Origin: Streptomyces cahuitamycinicus
GTDB taxonomy: Bacteria > Actinomycetota > Actinomycetes > Streptomycetales > Streptomycetaceae
DNA: 49,532 nt
NCBI RefSeq assembly: GCF_002891435.1
Contig: NZ_POUC01000012.1
Location: 1-49,532 of the forward strand
Direction: 5' to 3'
Shown here in pieces: positions 25,420 through 33,843 of this stretch. Position 1 is the first letter of the stretch, and each line of letters opens with the position of its first letter. The notes beneath the pieces were generated by a model, which made no database searches, had not been told where the DNA came from, and worked only from the letters and a program-made list of their open reading frames with translations. Made by a program: the position numbers and the translations under genes.

Positions 25420-26343
25420 CTACCTGAGATAGGTGGCGAGCGCGAGGTTCTGCTTGCGCACGTCCCCGGCGACGAGTCCGGCGATCCGCTGCGCGCCGTA
25501 CGTCTCGAAGTGGGTGCGGTCGTTGCAGAAGAAGGCGCCCACGGGGCCCGATCCGAAGTCGCCGTTGTGCGGGCAGAAGCGCAGGTTGTTGTAGAGCGAC
25601 ACACTCAGCGACTGCAGGTCGACGACCGGTGCCCTGGTGGCGGCTCCGACGGCGAAGGTCTCGTTCACGAAGCCGCGGTTCTTCGTCGCAGTGCTCCCGG
25701 AACAGGTGATGGCGGCCACCGGGGTGAGCAGCACCGGGTGCGCTCCCCGGGCCAGGGCGGCCTGCACCATCGTGGTCATCAACTGGCGGTAGCGGGCGGG
25801 GCCGACGTGCCGGGGGCAGGTCGAGGAGGAGTCGTTGATGCCGAACTGGATGAACAGGTAGTCGCCGGCCTTCATCCCGGTGCTCGCGTTGAGCATCGAC
25901 TGCCAGCGTGAGGAGTACGTGCCGGAGGTGAGGCGGCACTCGCCGTCCGAGCCCTTGGTGCCGCTGACGTTTCCTTCGTACATCCAGGTCTGGATGCTGC
26001 GGCCTCCCACGGCCTGGTTCCTGACGGTCACGTCGGCGTTGAACAAGGCGTCGAACCGGCTGCCCCAGCCGACCGGGCAGCGGGCGGAGCCCGGGTTGGC
26101 CATGGTGGAGTCACCGGCCAGCCACACCGTGACCGGTGCGGCCGCCGCTCGTCCGGCCGGGGCCTTGGCGCTGGAGGCGCCGGCGCAGTTCGCCGCAGGG
26201 CCGGCGAACGGGTCGACGACAGCGCGCAGTTCCGGTCCGCGCGCCGCTGGGGCGCCGCTGTCAGTCGCTGAGGCGGTGCCGGCACCGAGGCTCGACAAGG
26301 CGATCACCAGCGCGGTCGTCACGAGTGTCCGGAGGTTTTTCAT
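25420..26343 (-). CDS. Secreted rhamnogalacturonan acetylesterase-like SGNH hydrolase
   Basis: A 307-residue protein with a Sec signal (MKNLRTLVTTALVIALSSLGAGTASA). SGNH blocks: Ser in VWLAGDSTMAN, Gly in VGGRSIQTW, Asn in FIQFGINDSS, and catalytic Asp/His in CNDRTHFETYGAQRIA. This pattern is that of CE12-type rhamnogalacturonan acetylesterases, which remove acetyl groups from pectin. It follows another acetylesterase by 21 bp in one operon, and a rhamnogalacturonan lyase is divergent, which supports the substrate call. Confidence 0.9.
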   Translation of the reverse strand: MKNLRTLVTTALVIALSSLGAGTASATDSGAPAARGPELRAVVDPFAGPAANCAGASSAKAPAGRAAAAPVTVWLAGDSTMANPGSARCPVGWGSRFDALFNADVTVRNQAVGGRSIQTWMYEGNVSGTKGSDGECRLTSGTYSSRWQSMLNASTGMKAGDYLFIQFGINDSSSTCPRHVGPARYRQLMTTMVQAALARGAHPVLLTPVAAITCSGSTATKNRGFVNETFAVGAATRAPVVDLQSLSVSLYNNLRFCPHNGDFGSGPVGAFFCNDRTHFETYGAQRIAGLVAGDVRKQNLALATYLR

Positions 26344-26364
26344 CGTGTGTCCTCCATGGGTCGG

Positions 26365-27516
26365 TCAGCGCAGGTGGGCGGCCAGGGGCAGGTTCTGCTC
26401 CCGGATGCTCTGGAGCAGCAGGCCGCCCATCCGGGACGCGCCGTACTGCGAGAAGTGGGTGTTGTCCGTGACGCCGTCGACGGAGGAGCGGAGGAAGAGC
26501 TGCGCGGAGGCGGATGGTCCCATGGACTCGACCAGTGCCTTGCTCCGGGCGGTCAGGTCGATCACCGGCACCCGCTGGGCCGCACCGACCGCGCGCATCT
26601 CCGCAGGCAGGTTCACACCGACGCCGTTGACGTGCAGTGCCGTGGACGTGAGCCGGTTGCCGTCGAACAGCCTGCGGACCGGCGGTGTGACCAGGACCGG
26701 GACACCGCCCTTGGCACGGACCCGGGAGATCATGGTGGTGAGGTTGTTCCGGTAGGCGGACGCGCTGGTCTGCTTGTCGTTGTGGCCGAACTGGATGAAG
26801 ACGGGGTCGTTCGCCCTGACCTTCGACACCAGTGTGGGAAGGAGCGCCGAGTTGCTCAGGAAGCTTCCGGAACTCTCCCCGGAATCACCGTAGTTGGCGA
26901 CTGACGCGCCGGCACGCACCGCGGTTGTGATCATCTGCCCCCAGCCGGTGTACGGGGCGGTCGGCTGGTCGCACACGGTCGAGTCGCCGGCCAGGTAGGC
27001 GACCAGCGGCTGCGCCGCCGGCTTCACCGAGACGGCGGAGACCTGGGGGGCGGCACCCGCGAAACGGAGGTCCAGACCGGGGTTCCCGGTGCCGCCCTGA
27101 CCGGTCGGCTGCCCCTCCGGTTGACGAACGTTGACGGTGAACGAGTACGTGGCGACGGATCCGGCCGCCGTTCTCGTCGCCGGGAGCATCAGACGCCGGG
27201 CCTCCGCCCACATCTCGGTCTGCCCGGCGGAGGTGCCGCCGATGGAGACCGTCACGTCGTAGTTGCCCGGCGCGACGGCGTAACGACAGGTGATCGGAGA
27301 GGTGCCGGAGCAGCCGGCCGGCAGAGCCTGCGGTGCGGCGGCGGCGCTGTGGGCCGCGCCGGGGCCGGCCAGAGCCGCCACGGTCAGCAGGCCCGCCGCT
27401 CCCAGCCGGACACCCGGCGCGGCGGCTCCGGCGATCGCACCGGCGGTCGCCGTGGTGGCCTTGAGCAGCATCCGGCGGGTGAGCCTGGCGGGAGGGAAAG
27501 CAGGGGTCGGGGACAT
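26365..27516 (-). CDS. Tat-exported rhamnogalacturonan acetylesterase with N-terminal carbohydrate-binding-like domain
   Basis: A 383-residue protein from ATG 27516, with GGGAGGAG upstream; the frame extends further up, but without a ribosome site. LTRRMLLKATTATAGAIAGAAAPG is a twin-arginine signal. Residues about 65-170 (YAVAPGNYDVTVSIGGTSAGQTEMWAEARR) look like a galactose-binding-like beta domain. The esterase part has AYLAGDSTVCDQ, YGDSGESSGSF, FIQFGHNDKQ and VTDNTHFSQYGASRMG. It is the first gene of the acetylesterase operon; a LacI-type operator lies about 107 bp upstream. Confidence 0.9.
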   Translation of the reverse strand: MSPTPAFPPARLTRRMLLKATTATAGAIAGAAAPGVRLGAAGLLTVAALAGPGAAHSAAAAPQALPAGCSGTSPITCRYAVAPGNYDVTVSIGGTSAGQTEMWAEARRLMLPATRTAAGSVATYSFTVNVRQPEGQPTGQGGTGNPGLDLRFAGAAPQVSAVSVKPAAQPLVAYLAGDSTVCDQPTAPYTGWGQMITTAVRAGASVANYGDSGESSGSFLSNSALLPTLVSKVRANDPVFIQFGHNDKQTSASAYRNNLTTMISRVRAKGGVPVLVTPPVRRLFDGNRLTSTALHVNGVGVNLPAEMRAVGAAQRVPVIDLTARSKALVESMGPSASAQLFLRSSVDGVTDNTHFSQYGASRMGGLLLQSIREQNLPLAAHLR

Positions 27517-27622
27517 GGCCGCTCCTCCCTGCCCGCCGGCCGTGCATGGGACAGCGCTGCCGGCGGACAGCGAATGGTGGGGGGTGGAGTTACCGGGACT
27601 GGGGTGATCCGCCTGCATGCAC

Positions 27623-27636
27623 TGGGAGCGTTCACA
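27623..27636. promoter_or_regulatory. LacI-type operator, esterase side
   Basis: TGGGAGCGTTCACA matches the lyase-side site TGGGAGCGTTCCCA at 13 of 14 bases and the TGGGAGCGCTCCCA type of operator known for CebR-like LacI repressors at 12 of 14. It lies about 107 bp upstream of the acetylesterase operon. Confidence 0.6.
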
Positions 27637-27878
27637 ACCGGTTCAGGTGGACACGAGACGCTCCATCCTCGAAGGGGCAGATCGCAGGGGCAGGATCCGC
27701 GAACCGACTTGCACAACACGTGAGTTGACCGGCGCGCTACCCGTTCGACTGCCTTCGACCACAGGTGCCCTCGAGGCGGCATCCGCAATATTCAAGGCCC
27801 GCCACCCCGCTGTCAATCCATCGACACCGAGAAACTCACGAATCCAAACAGGGCCGAACAGCAGACTGGACAGAATCC

Positions 27879-27907
27879 TTGACGAGGCATCAGCTCGTTC
27901 TTACGCT
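27879..27907 (+). promoter_or_regulatory. Promoter of the rhamnogalacturonan lyase
   Basis: TTGACG at 27879-27884, a 17-bp spacer and TACGCT at 27902-27907 form a good housekeeping-type promoter. The expected start near 27914 falls just before the LacI-type operator. Confidence 0.65.
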
Positions 27908-27916
27908 CCCTCACCA

Positions 27917-27930
27917 TGGGAGCGTTCCCA
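27917..27930. promoter_or_regulatory. LacI-type operator, lyase side
   Basis: TGGGAGCGTTCCCA is a near-perfect dyad lying about +4 to +17 from the predicted transcription start, ideal for repression. No LacI gene is in the window, so the repressor must be encoded elsewhere. Confidence 0.7.
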
Positions 27931-27955
27931 TACCCCCCACGCCCCGGAGGTCACC

Positions 27956-29857
27956 ATGACCGACTCGCATCGGCGTCCCCGAACCGCGCCACGACCGTCG
28001 CGGTCGCCCCATCGGCCAGGAGGCCGGTTCATCGGCTGCGTCTCCGCTGCCGCACTGGCCGTCTCCGTACTCGTCGCGCTGCCACACGGTGCGCACGCGG
28101 CGACCGCACGGCAGGTCGAGAAACTCGACCGCGGACTGACCAGCGTGCACACCAACAGCGGAAACCTGGTGTCATGGCGTTGGCTGGCGACCGACCCGAA
28201 CGACGTGTCGTTCAACGTCTACCGCGGCGGTACCAGAGTCAACTCCTCACCCGTCACCGCCTCGACGAACTACTTCGACGCGGGCGGCGCGGCCTCGGCC
28301 GACTACACGGTGCGCGCCGTGGTCAACGGCGCCGAGCAGGCCGCGTCCGCGCCCGCGGTCCAGTTCCGCACGGGCTACAAGGACGTGCCGGTCTCCCCGC
28401 CCGCGGGCGGTACCGCTCCGGGCAACTCGGCCTACACCTACGAGGCCAACGACGCCTCCGTCGGCGACCTCGACGGTGACGGCGCCCTGGACCTCGTCCT
28501 GAAGTGGCAGCCCACCAACGCCAAGGACAACTCCCAGTCCGGCTACACCGGCAACACCATCGTCGACGGCATCAAGCTCGACGGCACCCGGCTGTGGCGC
28601 ATCGACCTGGGCCGCAACATCCGCTCCGGCGCCCACTACACGCAGTTCCAGGTCTACGACTACGACGGTGACGGCAAGGCCGAAGTCGCCATGAAGACCG
28701 CCGACGGCACCCGGGACGGCACCGGCGCGGTCGTCGGCAGCTCCTCCGCCGACCACCGCAACTCCAGCGGCTACGTCCTGTCCGGCCCCGAATACCTGAC
28801 GATGTTCAACGGCCGGACCGGCAAGGCGATGCAGAGCGTCGACTACGTCCCGGGCCGCGGCAACGTCTCCTCCTGGGGCGACAACTACGGCAACCGCGTC
28901 GACCGCTTCCTGGCCGGCACCGCCTACCTCGACGGCGCCCGCCCCTCCCTGATCATGGCGCGCGGTTACTACACCCGCACGGTGATAGCGGCCTGGGACT
29001 GGCGGAACGGCGCCTTCACCCGCCGCTGGACCTTCGACACCACTTCCTCCACCAACAGCGGCAAGGGTTACGACGGCCAGGGCAACCACAGTCTGTCCGT
29101 CGCCGACGTCGACGCCGACGGCAAGGACGAGATCGTCTACGGCGCGATGACGGTGGACGACAACGGCAGCGGCCTGTGGACCACCCGGCTCGGCCACGGC
29201 GACGCCGGCCACGTCGGCGACCTCAACCCCTCCCGTCCGGGCCTGGAGTACTTCAAGGTCTCGGAGGACTCCAGCAAGCCCGGCTCCTGGATGGCCGACG
29301 CACGCACGGGCGCGAGGCTGTGGCAGACGGCGTCGGGCTCCGACAACGGCCGTGGCGTCGCCGCCGACGTCTACGCCGGCAGCGCGGGCGCGGAGGCCTG
29401 GTCCGCCTCCGACAGGACCCTGCGCTCGGCCACCGGCGCCTCCCTGGGCCGGGAGCCCTCCAGCGTCAACTTCCTGTCCTGGTGGGACGGCGATCCCGTC
29501 CGCGAGCTCCTCGACGGCACCCGCATCGACAAGTACGGCACGTCCGGCGACACCCGGCTGCTGACCGGCTCCGGGGTCGCCTCCAACAACGGCACCAAGT
29601 CCACACCGGTCCTGTCCGGCGACATCCTGGGCGACTGGCGCGAAGAGGTCGTCTGGCGCACGAGTGACAACAAGGCGCTGCGGATCTACTCCACCCCGAA
29701 CCAGACCAGCACGAAGATCACCACCCTGCTCCACGACACCCAGTACCGCACGGCGCTCGCCTGGCAGAACACCGCCTACAACCAGCCCCCGCACCCGAGC
29801 TTCTTCATCGGCGGCGGCATGCCGACGGCACCCCGCCCGACGGTCTACACACCTTGA
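27956..29857 (+). CDS. Secreted rhamnogalacturonan lyase, polysaccharide lyase family 11
   Basis: A 633-residue protein from ATG 27956 with GGAGG 5 nt upstream. A signal peptide ends near AHAATARQVEKL. The body is a PL11 eight-bladed propeller with repeated calcium-binding DxDxDG loops (VGDLDGDGALDLV, VYDYDGDGKAEVA, VADVDADGKDEIV). PGRGNVSSWGDNYGNRVDRFLAG and GYYTRTVIAAWDW are conserved PL11 motifs. It cleaves the rhamnose-galacturonate backbone of rhamnogalacturonan I by beta-elimination. The partner acetylesterases are divergent, giving a compact secreted pectin-degrading set. Confidence 0.95.
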   Translation: MTDSHRRPRTAPRPSRSPHRPGGRFIGCVSAAALAVSVLVALPHGAHAATARQVEKLDRGLTSVHTNSGNLVSWRWLATDPNDVSFNVYRGGTRVNSSPVTASTNYFDAGGAASADYTVRAVVNGAEQAASAPAVQFRTGYKDVPVSPPAGGTAPGNSAYTYEANDASVGDLDGDGALDLVLKWQPTNAKDNSQSGYTGNTIVDGIKLDGTRLWRIDLGRNIRSGAHYTQFQVYDYDGDGKAEVAMKTADGTRDGTGAVVGSSSADHRNSSGYVLSGPEYLTMFNGRTGKAMQSVDYVPGRGNVSSWGDNYGNRVDRFLAGTAYLDGARPSLIMARGYYTRTVIAAWDWRNGAFTRRWTFDTTSSTNSGKGYDGQGNHSLSVADVDADGKDEIVYGAMTVDDNGSGLWTTRLGHGDAGHVGDLNPSRPGLEYFKVSEDSSKPGSWMADARTGARLWQTASGSDNGRGVAADVYAGSAGAEAWSASDRTLRSATGASLGREPSSVNFLSWWDGDPVRELLDGTRIDKYGTSGDTRLLTGSGVASNNGTKSTPVLSGDILGDWREEVVWRTSDNKALRIYSTPNQTSTKITTLLHDTQYRTALAWQNTAYNQPPHPSFFIGGGMPTAPRPTVYTP

Positions 29858-29878
29858 CCCCAGGGCTGCCCCGCGCTG

Positions 29879-30361
29879 TCAGGTGTCACGCAGCGCCTTG
29901 TCGATCTCGCCCAGCGCGTGGGTCAGCCGTGCGTAGTCGGCGCGGGCCACCGGCGCCACGAAGTACCGCTCGACGACCTGCGCGTGGACGGTGGCAGCCC
30001 GCAGGAACACCGCACGACCATGATCGGTCGCCTCGACCAGGACGCTTCGGCGGTCTCCGGGAGCCGGCACCCGCCGCACCAGGCCGGCTCCCTCCATGCG
30101 GTCGATCAGGCGGGTGATGCCGCTGCTGGTGAGGGTGAGGTCGTCGGCGAGCAGGCGCTGCGAGATCTCCTCGTCCGGGCGGCGGCACAGCCGGATGAGG
30201 ACCTCGAACATCGTGTGGCTGACCTCGCACTCCTTGCGCAGGGCCGTGTCGATCCGCTGTTCCAGGCGGGTCGCGGCCTTGATCAGCAGTCCGAAGTCCT
30301 GCACGAGCCTGCTGTCGGCGGCGCGGGCTGCATCGTCGTTCTCTCGCTCAGCGGGGTTCAC
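29879..30361 (-). CDS. MarR family transcriptional regulator
   Basis: A 160-residue protein. The winged helix is MFEVLIRLCRRPDEEISQRLLADDLTLTSSGITRLIDRMEGAGLVRRVPAPGDRRSVLVEATDHG, with the recognition helix at SSGITRLIDRME and the DRR wing. Flanking helices form the dimer interface. It is divergent from a PLP decarboxylase over a 140-bp gap that contains a 15-nt tandem array and a palindrome, the likely operator. Its 3' end lies 21 bp from the convergent lyase stop. Confidence 0.93.
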   Translation of the reverse strand: MNPAERENDDAARAADSRLVQDFGLLIKAATRLEQRIDTALRKECEVSHTMFEVLIRLCRRPDEEISQRLLADDLTLTSSGITRLIDRMEGAGLVRRVPAPGDRRSVLVEATDHGRAVFLRAATVHAQVVERYFVAPVARADYARLTHALGEIDKALRDT

Positions 30362-30373
30362 CCGCCCGACTTT

Positions 30374-30448
30374 ACTGCCTCTTCACCTACTGCCTTCTCA
30401 TCTACTGCCGTCTCAACCACTGAGCAATCAATTGCTGAGCAGTCAATG
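30374..30448. repeat. Five degenerate 15-nt tandem repeats in the marR/decarboxylase promoter region
   Basis: Units start at 30374, 30389, 30404, 30419 and 30434. The first three begin ACTGCC (for example ACTGCCTTCTCATCT); the last two share CTGAGCARTCAAT. The period is exactly 15 nt, so every second unit lies on nearly the same DNA face. The array is A/T-rich against the genome and sits between divergent genes, so it may be a multi-site binding region. It is not part of either coding sequence as called. Confidence 0.6.
30423..30436. promoter_or_regulatory. Candidate MarR operator
   Basis: AGCAAT-CA-ATTGCT is a perfect 6-bp inverted repeat with a 2-bp spacer, inside the tandem array, 62 bp from marR and 66 bp from the decarboxylase. 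Its size and location suit a MarR dimer. Confidence 0.5.
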
Positions 30449-30501
30449 ATTCCCTTATGGTGGGCCACCCAGCACCCACCACGTCGCAGAGAGGGAGATC
30501 A

Positions 30502-31863
30502 GTGGACCTGCAGCACTGGCTCGGCCGGGCCAACGACGCGATACAGCAGTGGGCCGACACCTTCGGCCCCTACGAGCAGCACCCGTCCCTCGTCGTCGAC
30601 GAGGACCGCTTCGCCGCCGCCTTCGAGGAGCTCACCGGGAGACTGAAGGAGAACTACCCCTTCTTCCACCCGCGCTACGCGGGGCAGATGCTCAAGCCCC
30701 CGCACCCGGCGGCGGTCGTCGGCCACCTCACCACGATGCTGATCAACCCCAACAACCACGCGCTGGACGGCGGCCCGGCCACCGCCCGCATGGAGCGCGA
30801 GGCGGTCGCCCAGCTGGCCGCGATGTTCGGCTACGACACCCACCTCGGCCACCTCACCACCAGCGGCACGATCGCCAACCTCGAAGCCCTCTTCGTCGCC
30901 CGTGAGCTCCACCCCGGCCGCGGCATCGCCTACAGCGCCGACGCGCACTACACCCACGGCCGCATGTGCCACGTCCTGGGCATGAAGGGGTACCCGATCC
31001 CGGTCGACGACCGCGGCCGTATCAGCATCGACGCGCTCGAGGACATCCTGCGGACGGGAGAAGTGGGAACGGTCGTGCTCACCGCGGGCACCACAGGCCT
31101 CGGGGCCGTCGACCCGGTCCACTCCGCCCTCGCCCTCCGGGACCGCTACGGGGTCCGGCTCCATGTCGACGCGGCCTACGGCGGGTTCTTCACCCTGCTC
31201 GCCGGGGCCGACGGCCCGGAAGGACTCCCCGCCCAGCCCTGGCGGGCGATCGCCCCGTGCGACTCGATCGTCGTCGATCCGCACAAGCACGGACTCCAGC
31301 CCTACGGCTGCGGTGCCGTCCTCTTCCGCGACCCCGAGGTGGGCCGCTTCTACCTCCACGACTCTCCCTACACCTACTTCACCTCCAGCGAACTCCACCT
31401 CGGCGAGATCAGCCTGGAATGCTCCCGCGCCGGCGCCTCGGCCGCCGCCCTGTGGCTCACCTTCCAGGTCCTCCCGCCCACCCCCGACGGACTCGGCCGC
31501 GTCCTCGGCGCCGGCCGCCGGGCCGCCCTGCGCTGGGCCGACCTGATCTCCGCCTCGGACGCCCTGGAGCTGTATCAGCAGCCCGAGCTGGACATCGTCG
31601 GCTACTTCCCTTCGGTGGAGCCCGCCACCCTCAGCGGGGTCGACGCGGCGTCGGCACGCGTCCTGGCCGACGGCATGGCGGGAACCGATCCCGTGTTCCT
31701 GAGCACCCTCAAGGCCGATCGCGACGCCTTCACCGCACGCCACCCGAAGGTCACCGCCGATGCCGACGGTGCCCGCATCCTGCGCAGCGTCCTGATGAAG
31801 CCGGAGTCCGAGGACCACGTTCAGCGCCTGCACGACCAGGTCACCCGTCTCGCCCGGTCATGA
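30502..31863 (+). CDS. PLP-dependent decarboxylase (group II)
   Basis: Start GTG 30502 (GAGGGAG upstream) gives 453 residues. LTTSGTIANLEALFVARELHPG is the PLP-phosphate region; VHVDAAYGGFF includes the pyridine-binding Asp; VVDPHKHGLQPYGCG carries the Schiff-base lysine (about K262). It belongs to the pyridoxal_deC family of glutamate, tyrosine and diaminobutyrate decarboxylases; the substrate cannot be chosen from sequence. It is divergent from MarR, which probably represses it, and convergent with folE 36 bp away; the gap holds a short GC hairpin. Confidence 0.9.
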   Translation: MDLQHWLGRANDAIQQWADTFGPYEQHPSLVVDEDRFAAAFEELTGRLKENYPFFHPRYAGQMLKPPHPAAVVGHLTTMLINPNNHALDGGPATARMEREAVAQLAAMFGYDTHLGHLTTSGTIANLEALFVARELHPGRGIAYSADAHYTHGRMCHVLGMKGYPIPVDDRGRISIDALEDILRTGEVGTVVLTAGTTGLGAVDPVHSALALRDRYGVRLHVDAAYGGFFTLLAGADGPEGLPAQPWRAIAPCDSIVVDPHKHGLQPYGCGAVLFRDPEVGRFYLHDSPYTYFTSSELHLGEISLECSRAGASAAALWLTFQVLPPTPDGLGRVLGAGRRAALRWADLISASDALELYQQPELDIVGYFPSVEPATLSGVDAASARVLADGMAGTDPVFLSTLKADRDAFTARHPKVTADADGARILRSVLMKPESEDHVQRLHDQVTRLARS

Positions 31864-31899
31864 CCGCCCGCCCCGGCGGGCCCGGGCGCCGCGCCGGCG

Positions 31900-32556
31900 T
31901 CAGGAGGTCACACGCGTCAGGGCGAGGAACTCGCCGCGGGAGCGGGCGTCGGAGCGCAGGAGGCCGAGCAGGGTGGAGGTCAGAGTGTCGGAGCCGGTGG
32001 CCCGCACGCCGCGCAGCGTCATGCAGAAGTGCTCCGCCTCGATGACCACGCCGACGCCCTTGGGCTCCAGGTGCGTCTGCAACCAGTCGGCGACCTGCTT
32101 GGTCAGGCGTTCCTGCACCTGGGGGCGGCAGGCGAAGTGCTCGACCACGCGCGCCAGCTTGGACAGGCCCAGGATGCGGGCCCCGGGCAGGTAGCCGACG
32201 TGCGCGACGCCGACCACGGGCAGCAGATGATGCTCGCAGACGGTCCGGACCGGGATGCGCCGGGCGAGGACGAGCTCGTCATAGCCCTCGTCGTTGGGGA
32301 AGGTGGTCAGGTCGAAGGGGCGCGGGCTGAAGAGTTCGGCGTACGCGCGGGCCATCCGGCCGGGTGTGCCGCGCAGGCTCTCCGACTCCGTGGAGATGCC
32401 GAGGGCGTCGAGGAACCGGCCGGCTGCGGCCTCCGCGGCTGCCAGGTCGATCCCGTCGGTTTCGTGGACCACCCGCAGGGCGGGCCGTGCGGGTGCCGTC
32501 ACGTCCTGGTCGAGCAGGTCGCTCCGGAGGGAGGTCTGGGCGGGAAACTCGGTCAT
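31900..32556 (-). CDS. folE: GTP cyclohydrolase I FolE
   Basis: A 218-residue enzyme from ATG 32556, chosen for GGAG 9 nt upstream; ATG 32565 is too close to that site. Motifs: FPNDEGYDELVLARRIPVRTVCEHHLLPVVGVAHVGYLPG with zinc ligands Cys and His in CEHH; LSKLARVVEHFACRPQVQERLTKQVADWL; EAEHFCMTLRGVRATGS with the second zinc Cys. It converts GTP to dihydroneopterin triphosphate. No folP, folB or folK is adjacent, so this is probably a second copy outside the main folate cluster. Confidence 0.92.
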   Translation of the reverse strand: MTEFPAQTSLRSDLLDQDVTAPARPALRVVHETDGIDLAAAEAAAGRFLDALGISTESESLRGTPGRMARAYAELFSPRPFDLTTFPNDEGYDELVLARRIPVRTVCEHHLLPVVGVAHVGYLPGARILGLSKLARVVEHFACRPQVQERLTKQVADWLQTHLEPKGVGVVIEAEHFCMTLRGVRATGSDTLTSTLLGLLRSDARSRGEFLALTRVTS

Positions 32557-32635
32557 GTCGGCCATCTCCGAGGGTCGGGGGCGGTGTCGGGGGCGGCCGA
32601 AGCGCACCGGCCTTCGCGGCGGGTGCGTCCGGCGA

Positions 32636-32815
32636 TCACGCGGAGGAGCGGGAGCGGATCGAACCGTTGCTCAGGGCGTGGGAGGCGATGTCGAGCACGA
32701 GGCCCGAGGCCCCGATCGGCACGGTCACCAGGATCGGGTGGAACGGCTGGCCGTACGGCCCGGCCAGCGGGGCCCCGACGGGACGCTTCGCCCGTAGGTG
32801 TGGCTCTGTGACCAT
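32636..32815 (-). pseudogene. Truncated DUF2231 membrane protein gene
   Basis: From ATG 32815 (GGAGG upstream) only 59 codons remain. LAGPYGQPFHPILVTVPIGASGLVLDIASHALS matches the first transmembrane region of DUF2231 proteins, which usually have about 150 residues and four helices. The frame then ends RSRSSA-stop, and no continuation is seen in other frames before folE. The gene is therefore cut after the first segment. It has a ribosome site, so a short peptide could still be made; folE may use its promoter. Confidence 0.6.
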
Positions 32816-32839
32816 GAGGACCTCCAGGAGTTTCACCAA

Positions 32840-32876
32840 CAAGTGTTTCCTTTATTCGGAGCGGACGTCAAGTGTT
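32840..32876. promoter_or_regulatory. Direct repeats CAAGTGTT in the divergent promoter region
   Basis: CAAGTGTT occurs at 32840-32847 and 32869-32876, 29 bp apart (near three helical turns), between the DUF2231 remnant/folE and the SufR-like regulator. The spacing on one DNA face suggests a regulator site. The 32848-32860 stretch is A/T-rich. Confidence 0.4.
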
Positions 32877-32935
32877 GCAGAACAGAGCGCCGAAAGAGCT
32901 CTCGCTCCCACGGGTATGGGAGTTACGGTTGTCCT

Positions 32936-33691
32936 GTGGCTCCCGATCCACCCGCACAGGCCCACCCGGCCGACAGCGCCATCGACTCCGTCAGCGTCCT
33001 GAGCGAGGACTCGCGCCGGCGCATGTTCGCCTTCGTCCGGCGCGCACGGCGCGCCGTCACCCGCGACGAGGCCGCCGCCAGCGTCGGCATCTCCCGCAAA
33101 CTCGCCGCCTTCCACCTCGACAAGCTGGTCGACGCGGGCCTGCTGCGCACCCGCTACGAAGCGCCGGGCGGCACCCGCAAGGTCGGCAGGCAGCCGAAGC
33201 TGTACGAGCCCACCGACGCCCAGATCACCGTGAACATCCCCGACCGGCGTCACGAGCTCCTGGCAGACCTGCTCCTGGACGCGGTTCTCACCGAGCGGGC
33301 GGACGAGAACGCCACGCAGGCGGCGATGCGCGCCGCGGAGGATCGCGGCCGGCAGGTGGGCGAGGCCGCACGGCACGAGACCCGCCCGGGCCGGCTGGGC
33401 CCCGAGCGGGGGCTGACAGCCTGCGAGCGCCTGCTGGACCAGTACGGCTACGAGCCCACCCGGGAGACCCCCACCCGGCTCCGGCTGCGCAACTGCCCCT
33501 TCCATCCGCTGGCCGCGAAGGCCCCGGACCTGGTGTGCGGCATGAACCACGCGTTCCTGCGCGGCTACCTCGACGGCCTCCAGGTCAACGGCGTCCGCGC
33601 GGTCCTGGCGCCGGAACCGGGGGAATGCTGCGTCCGGCTGGGCACGGGCGAGTGCGAGATCCCCCCGGAAGAGACGCCACGGGGCCGATGA
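32936..33691 (+). CDS. SufR-like (COG2345) winged-helix regulator with C-terminal cysteine cluster
   Basis: A 251-residue protein from GTG 32936. TACGGT ends about 7 nt before the GTG, so the transcript is probably leaderless. The N-terminal ArsR/DeoR-like helix-turn-helix is VTRDEAAASVGISRKLAAFHLDKLVDAGLLRTRYE. The C-terminal half carries NCPFHPLAAKAPDLVCGMNHAFLRGYLDGL and PGECCVRLGTGECEI. The spaced cysteines resemble the Fe-S ligands of SufR, though no suf genes are present. It may sense iron-sulfur state, redox or a metal. Divergent folE and the aquaporin downstream are candidate targets. Confidence 0.8.
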   Translation: MAPDPPAQAHPADSAIDSVSVLSEDSRRRMFAFVRRARRAVTRDEAAASVGISRKLAAFHLDKLVDAGLLRTRYEAPGGTRKVGRQPKLYEPTDAQITVNIPDRRHELLADLLLDAVLTERADENATQAAMRAAEDRGRQVGEAARHETRPGRLGPERGLTACERLLDQYGYEPTRETPTRLRLRNCPFHPLAAKAPDLVCGMNHAFLRGYLDGLQVNGVRAVLAPEPGECCVRLGTGECEIPPEETPRGR

Positions 33692-33843
33692 GCACCGCCG
33701 TCGCGCGAACCGCTACCGGTTCGCCCGGCAGGCCCGCCGAGTGAGCCCGGAGGGGCCCCTGCGGTTGCCGCGGCGCACGCGGCGGGTTACGACGTGACTA
33801 CCGCGCGTCAGCCCGGATCGCGGCGAACCCTGGGAGAAGTCAC

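Larger units (their letters stand above)
27517..27955. other. 439-bp divergent regulatory region of the pectin locus
   Basis: No gene-like frame is present. It holds the promoters of the acetylesterase operon (leftward) and the lyase (rightward), with one LacI-type operator near each. The stretch about 27780-27900 is unusually A/T-rich for this genome, as promoters often are here. Confidence 0.6.
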
